From: Balaenoptera acutorostrata
Taxonomy: Eukaryota > Chordata > Mammalia > Artiodactyla > Balaenopteridae
NCBI RefSeq assembly: GCF_949987535.1
Contig: NC_080075.1
Span: 3,472,001-3,536,000 of the forward strand
Length of the DNA: 64,000 nt
Reading direction: 5' to 3'
Under the pieces are notes generated by a model. That model did no database searches. It was given only the letters and a program-made list of their open reading frames with translations, and had not been told where the DNA came from. Positions 43,200-53,999 of the stretch are shown in pieces. The position numbers and the translations under genes are program-made. Position 1 is the stretch's first letter; the number at the start of each line of letters is the position of its first letter.

Positions 43200-46100
43200 T
43201 TGAATCTAAGTTAAATATTAAAGCTATTTAAGAGAAAAAAAATTTGCCCAATTCAGCATCTGACCTCACCTCACTTTAGAGCAAGGTGGTAAAATACAGC
43301 AGAACAGCTTTCTTAAAACTTACTTACGTTGACCTTCATTCCATAGAGAATAGTATTCAGAATCTGTGGGGTGTTTTCCCGTTCTCATCAAACAACACCA
43401 TCAAAAAAAAAAAGGAAGAAAAATAAACTGTCATATGTTACCTTATATACACTACAAGAGTTCAGGTATTTTTAAATGTAAAACTTTTAAGTGTAATATA
43501 AAAAAAAGTACTTAGAAGACATAAATATGTTTTTGACTTCACAAAAGAAACACATCATGATTTACACCATCCTTTCTTGAAGAAGAACTTCGTCACTCAT
43601 GAATTACTGGTTTCTTCCCATGGTTAAATATTCACTGTTTATCTGTCTGGTTCATATTTTTTCCACTGAGTTTTAGCACTCAGAAATAACGAACCTATTT
43701 GAAACTCAATGCACAAGGAATTTTGTTATAAATTGCAGTAAACTGGCAAAACTCAGAACATGTTAACTTCTGCAAACCAGTGTGGGAAGCTGGGTTGGTT
43801 AGTTCATGGAGATGACTATGACTGCTTCATAGATAATCTACTAGAATCACGTCACTTTAATAAATTATATCCATTTAACTTTCGTTAGAAAAATATACTT
43901 AGAACTTTTTAATCCCGTAATCTGTTAGGATTTAGGTATGTGAAGTTTTTTTTTAAAATCACTACTAAGCTAAAATATGTATATGTTCAAAATTGTATTC
44001 AATTGCAAACAATCCCTAAACAATAGTTAGAAGGGCAATACACTGTTTCTAGAAGCTTGCCTAGACATTACCTAAAAAAGCCCAAGTTGTGAACTTTGCC
44101 GGTAACTTACACACCATTTATCATGACTGCAAATTCATGAACTTTGTTAATTCTTCTTTAGTTTGTCTCTATACATTTCACATACGTAAAAACAAAAATA
44201 GGTATAAAGATGCTCCAAAAAGCTTGGTCTGGGAACAGATTGGAATTTGGGTTTTAGTCATCAAAGATGTGATAAACAATACTGGGCATTAATGTAGAAA
44301 ACAGATTGAGCTTTTTTAATGGGACATCAAACAAGACTTTATTAGCATCTATTAGGTTCAACCCAAAGCTCAAGAAATCGCATTAATGAGCATCATATAT
44401 CAGCGTGTCTGTTATTAGATAACAGTATCCCTGAAAACTAGCAAGCCGTATAGTACTTTATACTTTTTTACCTTTATCTTTAGAATTAGCTGACATTCTA
44501 TCCTGTTACACTGGCCTTACTATTAGTAATAGGGAACCAATTTATAAACCCATTAGTGACACTTTTTCCAGAAGATAAAAACAGTCAAAATTATCTGGCA
44601 GCAATTAATCTTAATGGCTGTATGCAGTAAACAGCAATGGGCTAATTCCAGCTCTGTCAGCCCCATCAAACAATCCCGCATTAGGCAGCCTTTCAGTGAT
44701 CCATTAAGCATATTCAGAACAACAACAAATTCAATGCTGAAGGCATATGCACTAAACATTACAACAGTGATCTTCTGAAGCCATCATTATCTCTTAAATA
44801 GTACTTCCCCCATGTATTATCATTATGCTGTACATTAGAAATACTTTGATTAAACTCCCTTAATTCATAACAGACAGCTGCAGACCATTTATGCAGTTAA
44901 TCTCAACACAACAGCTATTGAGGAAATATAACAAACGAAGGCTGTAAACTGGAAGTCATTACTATGAAAGATACTGGTTTCCTAGCCCTCTTAGAGCAGA
45001 GTGCATCATGAGTATAGGCTTTGGGTCTACAAGGATGGGAGTGAAGCCATTAATGACCTTCCACTCCCCCTGGAACATCTGTCCTGAGGGTTGTTGTCTT
45101 GTAGGCTGGGCGTGTGACCAGTTTAGACAGGGCTGTTTCCTGGGTACTGACTATCCCAAGGGTCTGACCGAGGAGAACCAAAGCGTTGGTATCAGCAAGT
45201 CAAGGCTTGGGTTATATGAATAATCTCATTGATTTCACTGAATTGTTACCGTAAAGCACTGACAAACCGTTCTGCTTGTGTGGCACCCTTAGGAACAGCT
45301 TCCGATTTCCTTTCCAACACGCAGTGTCTGTTAAAGTTTAGTTCATAGTACTTGAGTTCACATACTTTCAAAAAAAGATCCCTCCCCAATTTCCCCGGAA
45401 GCTTTCTTTCCCACGTGTGTGGTATCTTTACTGAACAATTTAGAAAGATCTCCGTGCAAGAAAATCCCACCCCCAACAATTTAAGTAGCCACGCCGCAAG
45501 TTCATGTTCTGCTGAGTGAAATATGCGCTGGCTTAATTTGATGTACAAGAAAGCTGTGTAAACTTCCCCCATAATATACCTTCACAAATCTTTTCCTTTT
45601 CGCAGGTAGAGAAACCGTAAACATGCACATGAATGGGTTCTATGTGCCTGGCAATTTTTCCCCTCACATAGGGTTTATTTCAAAGTTCAAAACCACAGAC
45701 ATCGTGTCTACCTTTTGATGAAATGGCCAACTAATTAAAACATAAATTTTGCGTCCCCTTGCCGACTCTGACAGTATGTTCAGTTTTGGGGCTTAGCATC
45801 GATGAATTAAATATTGATTCCAAATGTAAAGCACTCTCATTGTGGAGCGATAAGGGTTTAGCTTCAGAGGCAAAGACCAATCCCAGTGGCGGTTTACTCT
45901 GAATGTCTCAGGGGATTTCAACCTTGTGGTTAAGTTGGCCCATCCCTCTAAGACGTCTGTGAACTCAAGACTGTTCATGCTTCTGCCCGTTTGCAGAGAC
46001 TAGATTGTCTGGGTGGAGGTGACTCGACACTCTGGCCCCTCGGTGACCTCTGGGGCAGTAGAGACCCCTTCTTCCCCTCTCCCATGTTCCCACCCACCCC

Positions 46101-47400
46101 CTCCAAGAACACCATGCTTTTTAAAAAAATGGCAACTCTGTGGAACTTTCCTTATTTTTTTTCTCCTTTCCCTTAAATTTGTTTGAAACCCGTGAATATA
46201 GTGACTGCTTGCTCTATCCCTTATTTCTCAGACTTGCTTTTGTGACAAAGCTGTGATGAAACAGCCCCACGCACCTGGACATCCTGAGGTCAATTTCAGG
46301 CCTGAAGTGCAGTTTGGACCAGCCAGGATTTTCACCCATTTTGACAAGTCTTTCCATCCTGAGACCTCACCCCCTGCCACTTCCAGTTCCTGAGACACAG
46401 ATCAGTTTGAGAAAATAATGTCCCTCCTTAGAAATTCACAACACCTGTCAGCATAGGAAAGCCTCTGAGTTCTAGAAAAAAAGAAGCCTGGTTTGACTGT
46501 GATTAACTCAGTACATCAATCCTACCCAACGGATTTCTCCTTCAATGGAATAACCGTTAACATCTTATAGGGCATCAATCTTTTATGGTCTCTATTTTGG
46601 GGACATGTTTTTCTAAATTCCTTCTTGTAATATTATTGCCTCAAGATTAATCTGTGATAGGAAAGAGCAAGGCTGTGATTTGATTATGTTTTCTTCTAAT
46701 TTTTGTTCGTAAGATTTGGTTTAACTTAAAGCTATTCCACTGTTGACAAGTGCCATCAGCAAACGAAAATGTGTTTGGAATTCACAAGTTTTTGGACTTC
46801 CATTGATGTTGCCATTCATTCCAGGAATCTAAAAGCATCAAACAGTGTTTACAGGGAATTTTTTGTTTTCTGATTGAGGGTAAGCTTTTCTTCAACTAAT
46901 GATTAGATCTTCGCAACTGATGCTAAACATATGGATAATTCACGAATGTGCTAATTTTCCCTGCTGTGGAACATTATCTTAGCTACAACACAATTATATC
47001 ATGCATCCAGAGTTCTATCTAGACATATTTACATACATCAATATCTGTGTCTATTCAGGAAACTTCAAATTATGAGCAGGTAACTTCTACTTTCTCATTT
47101 GAAGTATGTTGCTTGGGAACTCAGTATACACTTTCCAAAAGAAATGTATTACAAATGGTGTTTATGTTCGCGATCTAACCTATAAAAGTCTGTTTAATCC
47201 ACTGCACCTGCATGGCTGAAAAGCTACATACCGCAATAAGCCAAATATCAGTACAGTCGCTATGCTTGTAAATTAAACCAAGTAGAAAAATCATAAGGTG
47301 ATGAAATTAGCTAAGAAATCCTTTGAAAGGTTTGATCTAAAATGCTAAAGCTTGAGGAAATATTGGTTTAATTTTAAAAGATGAGGTTGTAGACGGAGAT
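43200..47400. other. Repeat-depleted AT-rich block, possible regulatory desert
   Basis: Over about 4.2 kb I find no SINE, LINE, LTR or DNA transposon. The sub-block 44540-44945 carries words typical of developmental enhancers: 'gcaattaatcttaatggc', 'cagctctgtcagcc', 'catttatgcagttaatc' and an E-box 'cagctg'. No open frame is convincing. Regulatory function is inference. Confidence 0.4.
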
Positions 47401-47650
47401 TTGTGTGTATGTGTGTGTAGCTTCTGTTGCAAATTTCTAATTGCAATATTTCTAATTTTTCTTCTAAACATCCTCTCCTACTCCAGCCCTCTGTTATACA
47501 GACATCACAGTAAGTCTCTTTCCAGGAAAAAGGAGTAAGACCCCTGTAAGAAATATAAGTGAAACAAAGAATGATAGAGAACAGAAAAAAAAAATGGTTT
47601 CCTATGAAATCTAGGTAAGAATTGGCAGTGATAAGGAAAGGAGAAAGTAG

Positions 47651-47654
<4 letters not shown>

Positions 47655-47695
<41 letters not shown>
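47655..47695. repeat. (CA)n microsatellite, about 20 units
   Basis: Uninterrupted CA dinucleotides flanked by unique sequence. Confidence 0.98.
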
Positions 47696-47697
<2 letters not shown>

Positions 47698-48159
47698 AAC
47701 AGAGTTCCTTTGATGGATTTAGGTGAACTATGAGGAGTGAAATACAGAACAACTTGGGGAACAGCGCGTGTGCAGCGATGTTTCTGAAGGTGGCCACTTG
47801 GAGCGGGGGTCAAGTAGGGAGAATAGTCTTGCACATGCGCCTGGTGTCCAGCGTGTCTTAGATTGTGCCCCACATACCTGTATAGACACCAACCCCCAAC
47901 TTTTGCAAAGACTCCTGCTGTAGAGTTTAGCTCCTGTGACTAAGGTCCAGCTCCCCTTCCTGGGTTTGCTGTCTGGTTCTCCACTGAGCTGGTGCCCGGG
48001 CACCTCAACCCTCATTAGTCCTTTTCCCCAGAAGGCTGGCCCCTGCCCGCTGTGCTCAACCCACTGCCTCGACCCCGATGTGGACCCCTCTCCAGCCCCC
48101 ACCCCCTTGCCTCCTCCTTTCCCCCCTGCTCCCAGCTGCTTCCTTCTGTTCCAGGTCCT
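47696..48159. other. Unassigned sequence, C-rich to the right
   Basis: No gene recognised. The part 48050-48130 is pyrimidine-rich. Confidence 0.45.
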
Positions 48160-48660
48160 TCAAGAGCTCATCACCTGGGCTCAGGTCAGCCTTCCCTGCT
48201 GTCCACTAGTCTACTCTGCCGCGTCCACACTTTACACTGTTCTCAGAGTAGCCTTAATAAATGCCAGCTCGACCTTGGCTGAACCCTCCCAACGAGCATC
48301 ACCCAGCCTCTGCCTTATGTCTCCGCTCCCGGGCGCCAGCTCTCCTGACCTCCAGGCTGTTCCTCAAATGCACAATGTTTATTCTTAACTCCCGGTCCCC
48401 TCCCCCTCACTTCTTCCCTATTAACTGCCTCCTACTCATCAATACTGAGTTCATTTATCATGTGTTTGGAACATCTCAGTCTCCGGCTAAGTAAGATGCA
48501 CCTACTCACTGAATTATAATTCACGGAACTGTAATTACTTTCTTTTCTCACTTTGACCCATGTGAAAGCAAGGACATTTCATTTTGCATCAGGAGCCTGG
48601 AGACTATTTCTTGGAACATAGTAGGTACTTAAAAAAATATTCATCGGATGAAGGGACCAG
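48160..48660 (+). repeat. L2 LINE 3' fragment (tentative)
   Basis: 'gtccttcaagagctcatcac' and the end 'acatagtaggtacttaaaaaaatattcatcg' resemble the L2 3' region, with the terminal 'acatagtaggtgctcaataaat' type word. The middle is too diverged to follow. Confidence 0.4.
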
Positions 48661-49849
48661 AGAATATACAGAAATGTCAAGTACAGCGATTACTCCTCTT
48701 TCAGGCATACTGTAGAGCTGCAGAATTCTTAGATGGTTAACAGTGAGTTATTAGTAGATATGAACTACATTATATAGAGAAAAAGGTATTCATAGTGTTC
48801 ACATAAAAAGATTAACAAGTGCCGATCTGCCTGTGGTAGGATTACAAGTGGTCTCATTCAACTTTTACAGGCATGAGTGTCTCGCTTAAATTGTTCTTGA
48901 AAAGCATGGGCTATTTTCATTATGAGAAACACTGAGAGAGAATGAAAAAAGTAAAGTGTCTCCTTAGCATGGTGCATGACTTTGCAAAGAGACAGGACAC
49001 ATAGGGCCCACTGCTGGCTCCTGTCTGGCCCCTGGGCCTCTGGTCTATTCGGCTCTTCTTGCCCCTCTGTTTCCCTCATTTTCTTGCTTTCCCCCATGGC
49101 GTCTGTGATGGGCGATTTGGCTTTGACCTGGTGAGATTTGGCTCATGTTGGAATGCGGGTGGGATGCTTCCAATATCAGTGTGATTGTCCAGGTTAGTCA
49201 CCTCTGCTGAGACGGAGCGCTGTGTATTGTCGATGAGCTGATCCCCATGTGGACGTCTCCCAAAGTTGCAGTGGAAGGGGCACAGAGCCTTGCTAGAGGA
49301 CTCACTCCTCCCGGCATTCCTGGAGACATGGGTTTGCTGGAAGGGAGAGTCGTGGACCGTCGTTTACTTGCCTCAAGACACACGGAACCAATTTTTCATA
49401 AGGAGGCAGAGTGGCTGGTTTACCAAACAAAAATAAAGGAACTCAGCCGAAGGGCCACACGAGGTCCCTCCAGCAGCTGTGTGTGTCCCGAGCACCCCTC
49501 TGGACCATTAAGGAGGCACCTCTGCCCACGGCAGGGCTGAGTGCAGAGCCCACCCCATAAGTGCTGTTCACGGGCTAGTCTTTCTGAGTTCCACTGAATG
49601 GGCCTTTCATTCCTATGAAAGTTAGTGAATTCTCTTAAGTAGCAATGCAATATTTCATGTTTTTTCCTAACACTACATCTACACGCATATTGAGGAAAAT
49701 TGGTGTGCTAGTCTAATAGTATTAAAGATGATCAAGAAAAAACATAATGATACTTGAAACAGGCCAACCTTCTCTATTCATGACAGCGTCAGGTGACCGG
49801 AGGCTTTGTTTAATGACGAGGTTTGTTGGTTTGCTAAATTAATTCAGTT
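48661..49849. other. Unassigned sequence
   Basis: No repeat or exon recognised. Frames on both strands at 49198-49650 overlap without any known domain. Confidence 0.5.
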
Positions 49850-49999
49850 CAACAAGCATTTAGTGGGCGTCTCACCCATTCACAGCACCATGCTCCCATG
49901 GTAGGGGCTTTGGGGGGATAAACGATACAGGAATTTACAATATGGTGCCTGTAAAAGAACTGAGATATTAAATTCTCTCCTCCTTGATCATAACTTGGT
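49850..49999 (+). repeat. Ancient mammalian repeat fragment (unassigned)
   Basis: 'ttcaacaagcatttagtggg...cagcaccatgctcc...ggggataaacgatac' resembles the common 'attcaacaaatatttattgagc..gggatac' ancient repeat class. The same start is seen again at 50462. Subfamily not assigned. Confidence 0.4.
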
Positions 50000-50014
50000 T
50001 GAATAAACATTTTT

Positions 50015-50307
50015 TTAAAAAAAATAATTAATTTATTTATTTTTGGCTGTGTTGGGTCTTCGTTTCTGTGCGAGGGCTTTCTCCAGTTGCAGCGAGCGGG
50101 GGCCGCTCTTCATCGCGGTGCGCGGGCCTCTCACTGTCACGGCCTCTCTTGTTGCGGAGCACAGGCTCCAGACGCGCAGGCTCAGTAGTTGTGGCTCACG
50201 GGCTTAGTTGCTCCGTGGCATGTGGGATCTTCCCAGACCAGGGCTCGAACCCGTGTCCCCTGCATTGGCAGGCAGATTCTTAACCACTGCACCACCAGGG
50301 AAGCCCC
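50015..50307 (-). mobile_element. CHR-type SINE with exact target-site duplication, minus strand
   Basis: The tail is at 50015-50040 and the head at 50285-50307 (complement of 'ggcttccctggtggtgc'). The 15 bp repeats 'tgaataaacattttt' at 50000-50014 and 50308-50322 are identical, indicating a recent insertion. It is shorter than the other long copies because some 'actactgagcc' modules are missing. Confidence 0.95.
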
Positions 50308-50454
50308 TGAATAAACATTTTTATTTGCATTTATTGGATGATTTTCTTTTAACCAAGATTTACTCTGAGACCTCCTTGAAAATTTCGGTAACTTACAAAC
50401 TCCATTATCCATAACTTTTCAGCAAGCTTCTATTTGCTCACTGATCCCTTCATT

Positions 50455-51070
50455 TACGACCTTTCAACAAATGTTTGTTTAATGCTCCTCTAGGCCAGGA
50501 ACTGTTCTAGGAGTTTAGAGATATAGCAGTGACCAAAACTTTACACACACACACACACACTCCTTACCGAGAATGATTACCGGCTGAGGAGAGACAGAGA
50601 GCATCTGGAAAGGGTGAGAAGCTCTTCTGAGATGGGGTGTCAGGAAGACTCCCTGAAAAATTGGCATTTGAATGGAGACTTGACAAGCCTGGGGGGTGAG
50701 CACACAGGACAGGTGTCCCCGTAAGTACAGAGGCCTGAAGCACAATGAGGTAAGAGTGTCTGCCCAACAGTGAAAAGAGCAAAGCAGCTGAGGAGAGCAT
50801 GCTGGGTAGGAGGTGATGGCCGAACCATGATTAGGCTCCAGAATCGAGGGGCTTGTCGGCTGGGGCAAGGCCGATGGGCCACATCCCAAGTGGAGGGCGT
50901 TGGGCTTAGAAGAGTCCTAATTTCACCTTCCTTAAAACTGTGAATCACTCTATTGTACACCTGTAACTTGCATAATATTGTATATCGACTATAATTTAAA
51001 AAAAGGAAGATCCCTCTGACTACTCCATGGAGAAGAGCTTGCAGAATAAGTTAACGAAAATGAATAAATA
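50455..51070 (+). repeat. Ancient interspersed repeat interrupted by an L1 3' tip
   Basis: 'tttcaacaaatgtttgtttaatg', 'aggaactgttctaggag', 'atatagcagtgaccaaaac' and 'gacttgacaagcctgg' follow a well-known ancient mammalian repeat of unresolved name. After the L1 piece at 50936-51003 it appears to continue with 'gatccctctgactactcc'. A short CA run lies at 50543-50561. Confidence 0.5.
50936..51003 (+). mobile_element. 68 bp L1 3' tip
   Basis: 'aactgtgaatcactctattg', 'tacacctgtaacttgc' and 'ataatattgtatatcgac' followed by an A-rich end are the last bases of an L1 3'UTR in sense orientation, a strongly 5'-truncated insertion. Confidence 0.85.
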
Positions 51071-52866
51071 GCTATGCCATTATTTTAGTCCTTGGTCCAA
51101 ACGAATTTGCACGGACATACTACTCTTTCCTGCTTTCCACTACACTGCTAACAATTTGTCAACACCACTGGTATTATCCAAGAGCAATTTCTGCCTAGAA
51201 GATTGGGCTCCATGTCTAGAACTTCCCAGCAACGAGGTCCTGTCTGGAAAGGATCCAAATAGAAACTGGGTGACCCGCTGTCTGGGCCCTTGTAGGGGTG
51301 GTTCCTACCCTGAAAGGACACGAATCTGGATGTCTCTAAGCTCCTGTCCTGCTCTGAGACTTGCTGATACTCGGGATTCATTTGCTCAGCACTTAGTAGT
51401 ATCCACAGCGCAGGAGTCTAGGTTTCAGAGAAGATGGGGAGGGTACCGCGGACGTCGGCAGTGCATTCCGGGAGTGGGTGTGGTGGGGGCAGACTACTCT
51501 CATCTCTCAGCCTCTCCTGACTTCCTCCTCGGCTTGAGAGAGCACTGTGCCCAGGGTCGTGCTGGGATACCCCGTGTCAGTGACCAGTTGATGTGGGGTT
51601 TTAAAGGCCTGACCCCTTTGCTCCATTCTGAGACAAATATGAAGGGCCATTCTGGCCCCGGAGCCCCCCGAGGTTGCTGGGACATTGTCGACACCGCAGC
51701 CCAGCATCTCCCTCTGCCCAGTTCTGCTCTGTTCCCTTCCTTCCTACCCCGTTGGACGTTGGTCCCTATACATGTCCCCACTAACCCTCCTGCCGCCTAC
51801 ATTCCATCCCTGTGTCTGCTTCTTGGGAACCCAAATAGAGAACATCATCGTGTGAGAAAGCAAAGTGCCTCTGATGCAGCTCAGGGTTCCTGAGAGCGTT
51901 CTGAGGATGTGCATCTTCACATAAGCCTCAGGGGGGCCTCAGAGCCAGCCAGGGTCTCTCAAGCCAGAAAGAACACAGGGGTCTCCACGCTCGCTCCAGG
52001 GATGGGCAGGGAGTGCAGTACTGGGTTCACAGGGGTGGCTCAGTGAGTTTGTATTAAAAGTCGTCAGCACACATCACAAACCTGTACTCCAGTCACGTGT
52101 GCACAAGCACCGTGCTCCAATGTGGAAGGTTCCGAGCGTTGCCCTAAGGGCCGGCGCGCGCTGGAGCTGGAGACCTTCAGCTCCCGAAGGCAAGGGGGCT
52201 TCCCCATAGTGCACCATGCGATGGGCCAGGTGGGAAAGAGGTCAGGACTGTAGTTCCTCCTTGGTGGCGAAGGAGAACGAAGGCTGTCACGTGCTCTGCA
52301 AACTGCAGGGGGCCCTGGGCCATCTCCCAGCATTGAGTGAGATAACGGGGCAGCGCTGTAAGAGAAATTCAGAAATCACCTAGACACGGAGAAGCTTCCT
52401 TTCTCAAAGGTTTTCAGCCTGTGCTATAGTTGATAGCTTCACCCCAAATCATTTTATATCATCCTCTGACATTTTATTATTCCTTTTATGTCCCTTCCTG
52501 AAGTGCTTCAAGAATAAATTTTTTGGCAAGTATCTTTCATATGAATTGGCCCATTGGCATCGAAAAGTTACACTATGAATTTAGCTACAATACAGAAACA
52601 TTAAATATAATATATATAGGCATAGATGTCACTGGAACTAAGTCTGTATGTAAGTGTATTTTGGTCTGAGGGTAGGAGACAAATTTTGTGGACATTAATT
52701 TGAATTCTTATATGCACCATGAGAAAATGAACGCATCCAAATATATTGTATTAAAAGGAATAACTAGTTGAGTCCATTCGCAATAGGGTTTTAATCAATG
52801 TTTCTAACCTTCTTGCTGCCCATAGTCTGGGATGGGTCACTCTGACCAACCACCATTGCTTTTGCA
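51071..52866. other. Unassigned sequence with one long unexplained open frame
   Basis: No repeat recognised. A plus-strand frame is open from 51156 to 51893; its first ATG is at 51330, giving 187 codons. The predicted protein shows no domain, signal peptide or membrane segment that I recognise, and a shorter antisense frame overlaps it. GC content is moderately high, which lengthens chance frames. Confidence 0.35.
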
Positions 52867-52867
52867 G

Positions 52868-53112
52868 GATGGTCCAGAGCAGTTCAATGGTCCAGGCTCA
52901 GGAAGCCCATCCCGGGTTCAAATCCTGGCTCTACTCTCCAGCTGCATGGCATTGAGCAACTTACCTAGTCTTCATGGCTCAGTTTCCTCATCCGTAAAAT
53001 GGGCATGAAAACAATAATACCTACCTTATAGGGCTGTTCTGAGAAGTTAATATACATCAAATACTTGGAATAGTGCCTGGCACCTAAAAGGCTCTAAATA
53101 ATTGACTATTAC
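52868..53112 (-). repeat. MIR SINE, well preserved
   Basis: The plus strand reads 'gggttcaaatcctggctcta', 'agtttcctcatccgtaaaatggg', 'aataatacctaccttatagg' and 'aatagtgcctggcacctaaa', the MIR reverse complement in full order. Confidence 0.9.
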
Positions 53113-53334
53113 TCAAGTGGAGCTCCCCTTTAAAAAAAAAGTGTGCCCAAGATATTTTGAGGCAGTTTGTGTTTGTGTATCACACTTGACTTCTCCCACC
53201 TGAGAATGTTACAAAATTAGGAAGCCTATTTAGGAATCAAATATGGTGACAAGGGAAGGCTGATACCCTCTACCACCACTGGAAGCGTCCCTGGCTTTTC
53301 TCCCATTTCCAGCTCTATAATTCATTCATCTTGG

Positions 53335-53470
53335 CTTCGGAGAAATATTTTACTTTATGCATTTTATTTCTCTCGTCTGTAAAATGGGCACAAAATACTT
53401 AACTCTCTAGAGTTCAGGGCAAAATACTTGCTGAATAATTAGACTCCTTAGAGTCCAGTAGGAGCTGCTC
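53335..53470 (-). repeat. MIR fragment (tentative)
   Basis: 'tctcgtctgtaaaatgggcac' is the MIR reverse-complement core; flanks are weak. Confidence 0.4.
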
Positions 53471-53649
53471 ATAGAGCAAACCAAGATCATACTTGGTTTT
53501 ACAAGAACATTCGGGATGAGAGGTGGCTTCTCTTATCGTCTCTTGCATAGCTTCTTCTCCAGCGCCTGCAGCACGCGGCTGAGGCGTCTGGATTTGAGCC
53601 TTGACTGTTCCCTCTCGTCACTGGATCATCTCAGGCTGTAAACAAGTCT

Positions 53650-53705
53650 TGCTTTGGAGTCCATCAGACCGGGGTTCAATCCAGGCTCTGAGAAAGCAGA
53701 GAGTT
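53650..53705 (-). repeat. MIR fragment (tentative)
   Basis: 'tttggagtccatcagaccgggg' followed by 'ttcaatccaggctctg' matches the MIR reverse-complement 3' part. Confidence 0.5.
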
Positions 53706-53999
53706 AGGCAACCTCCTGTGGGGTCTGATACCGTATCTCACGGACAGCTGTGAACAGGAAGGAAGCATCAGGCAAGGCACAGGACCCGGCAGTGGTGGTC
53801 TCCTCCTCTTCCTTCTCATGCTCAGGGGTGGTGTTCTTACATCTGCAAAGCTCCATGATTGGCACATTGCAGGTGCTTCATCCGTGATGACAGAATTCGA
53901 ATTTGTGGTACTTATTTCCAAAGTTCAATCTAGGAACAATAACACAGTATGTTTCAACACGAGCTTGGATCATGGTTTCCCTGTGGCACACACGTCTCC

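Noticed and set aside
47655..47695. Z-DNA-type regulatory element at the CA repeat
   Set aside because: A plain 20-unit CA microsatellite is sufficient; nothing around it suggests a promoter.
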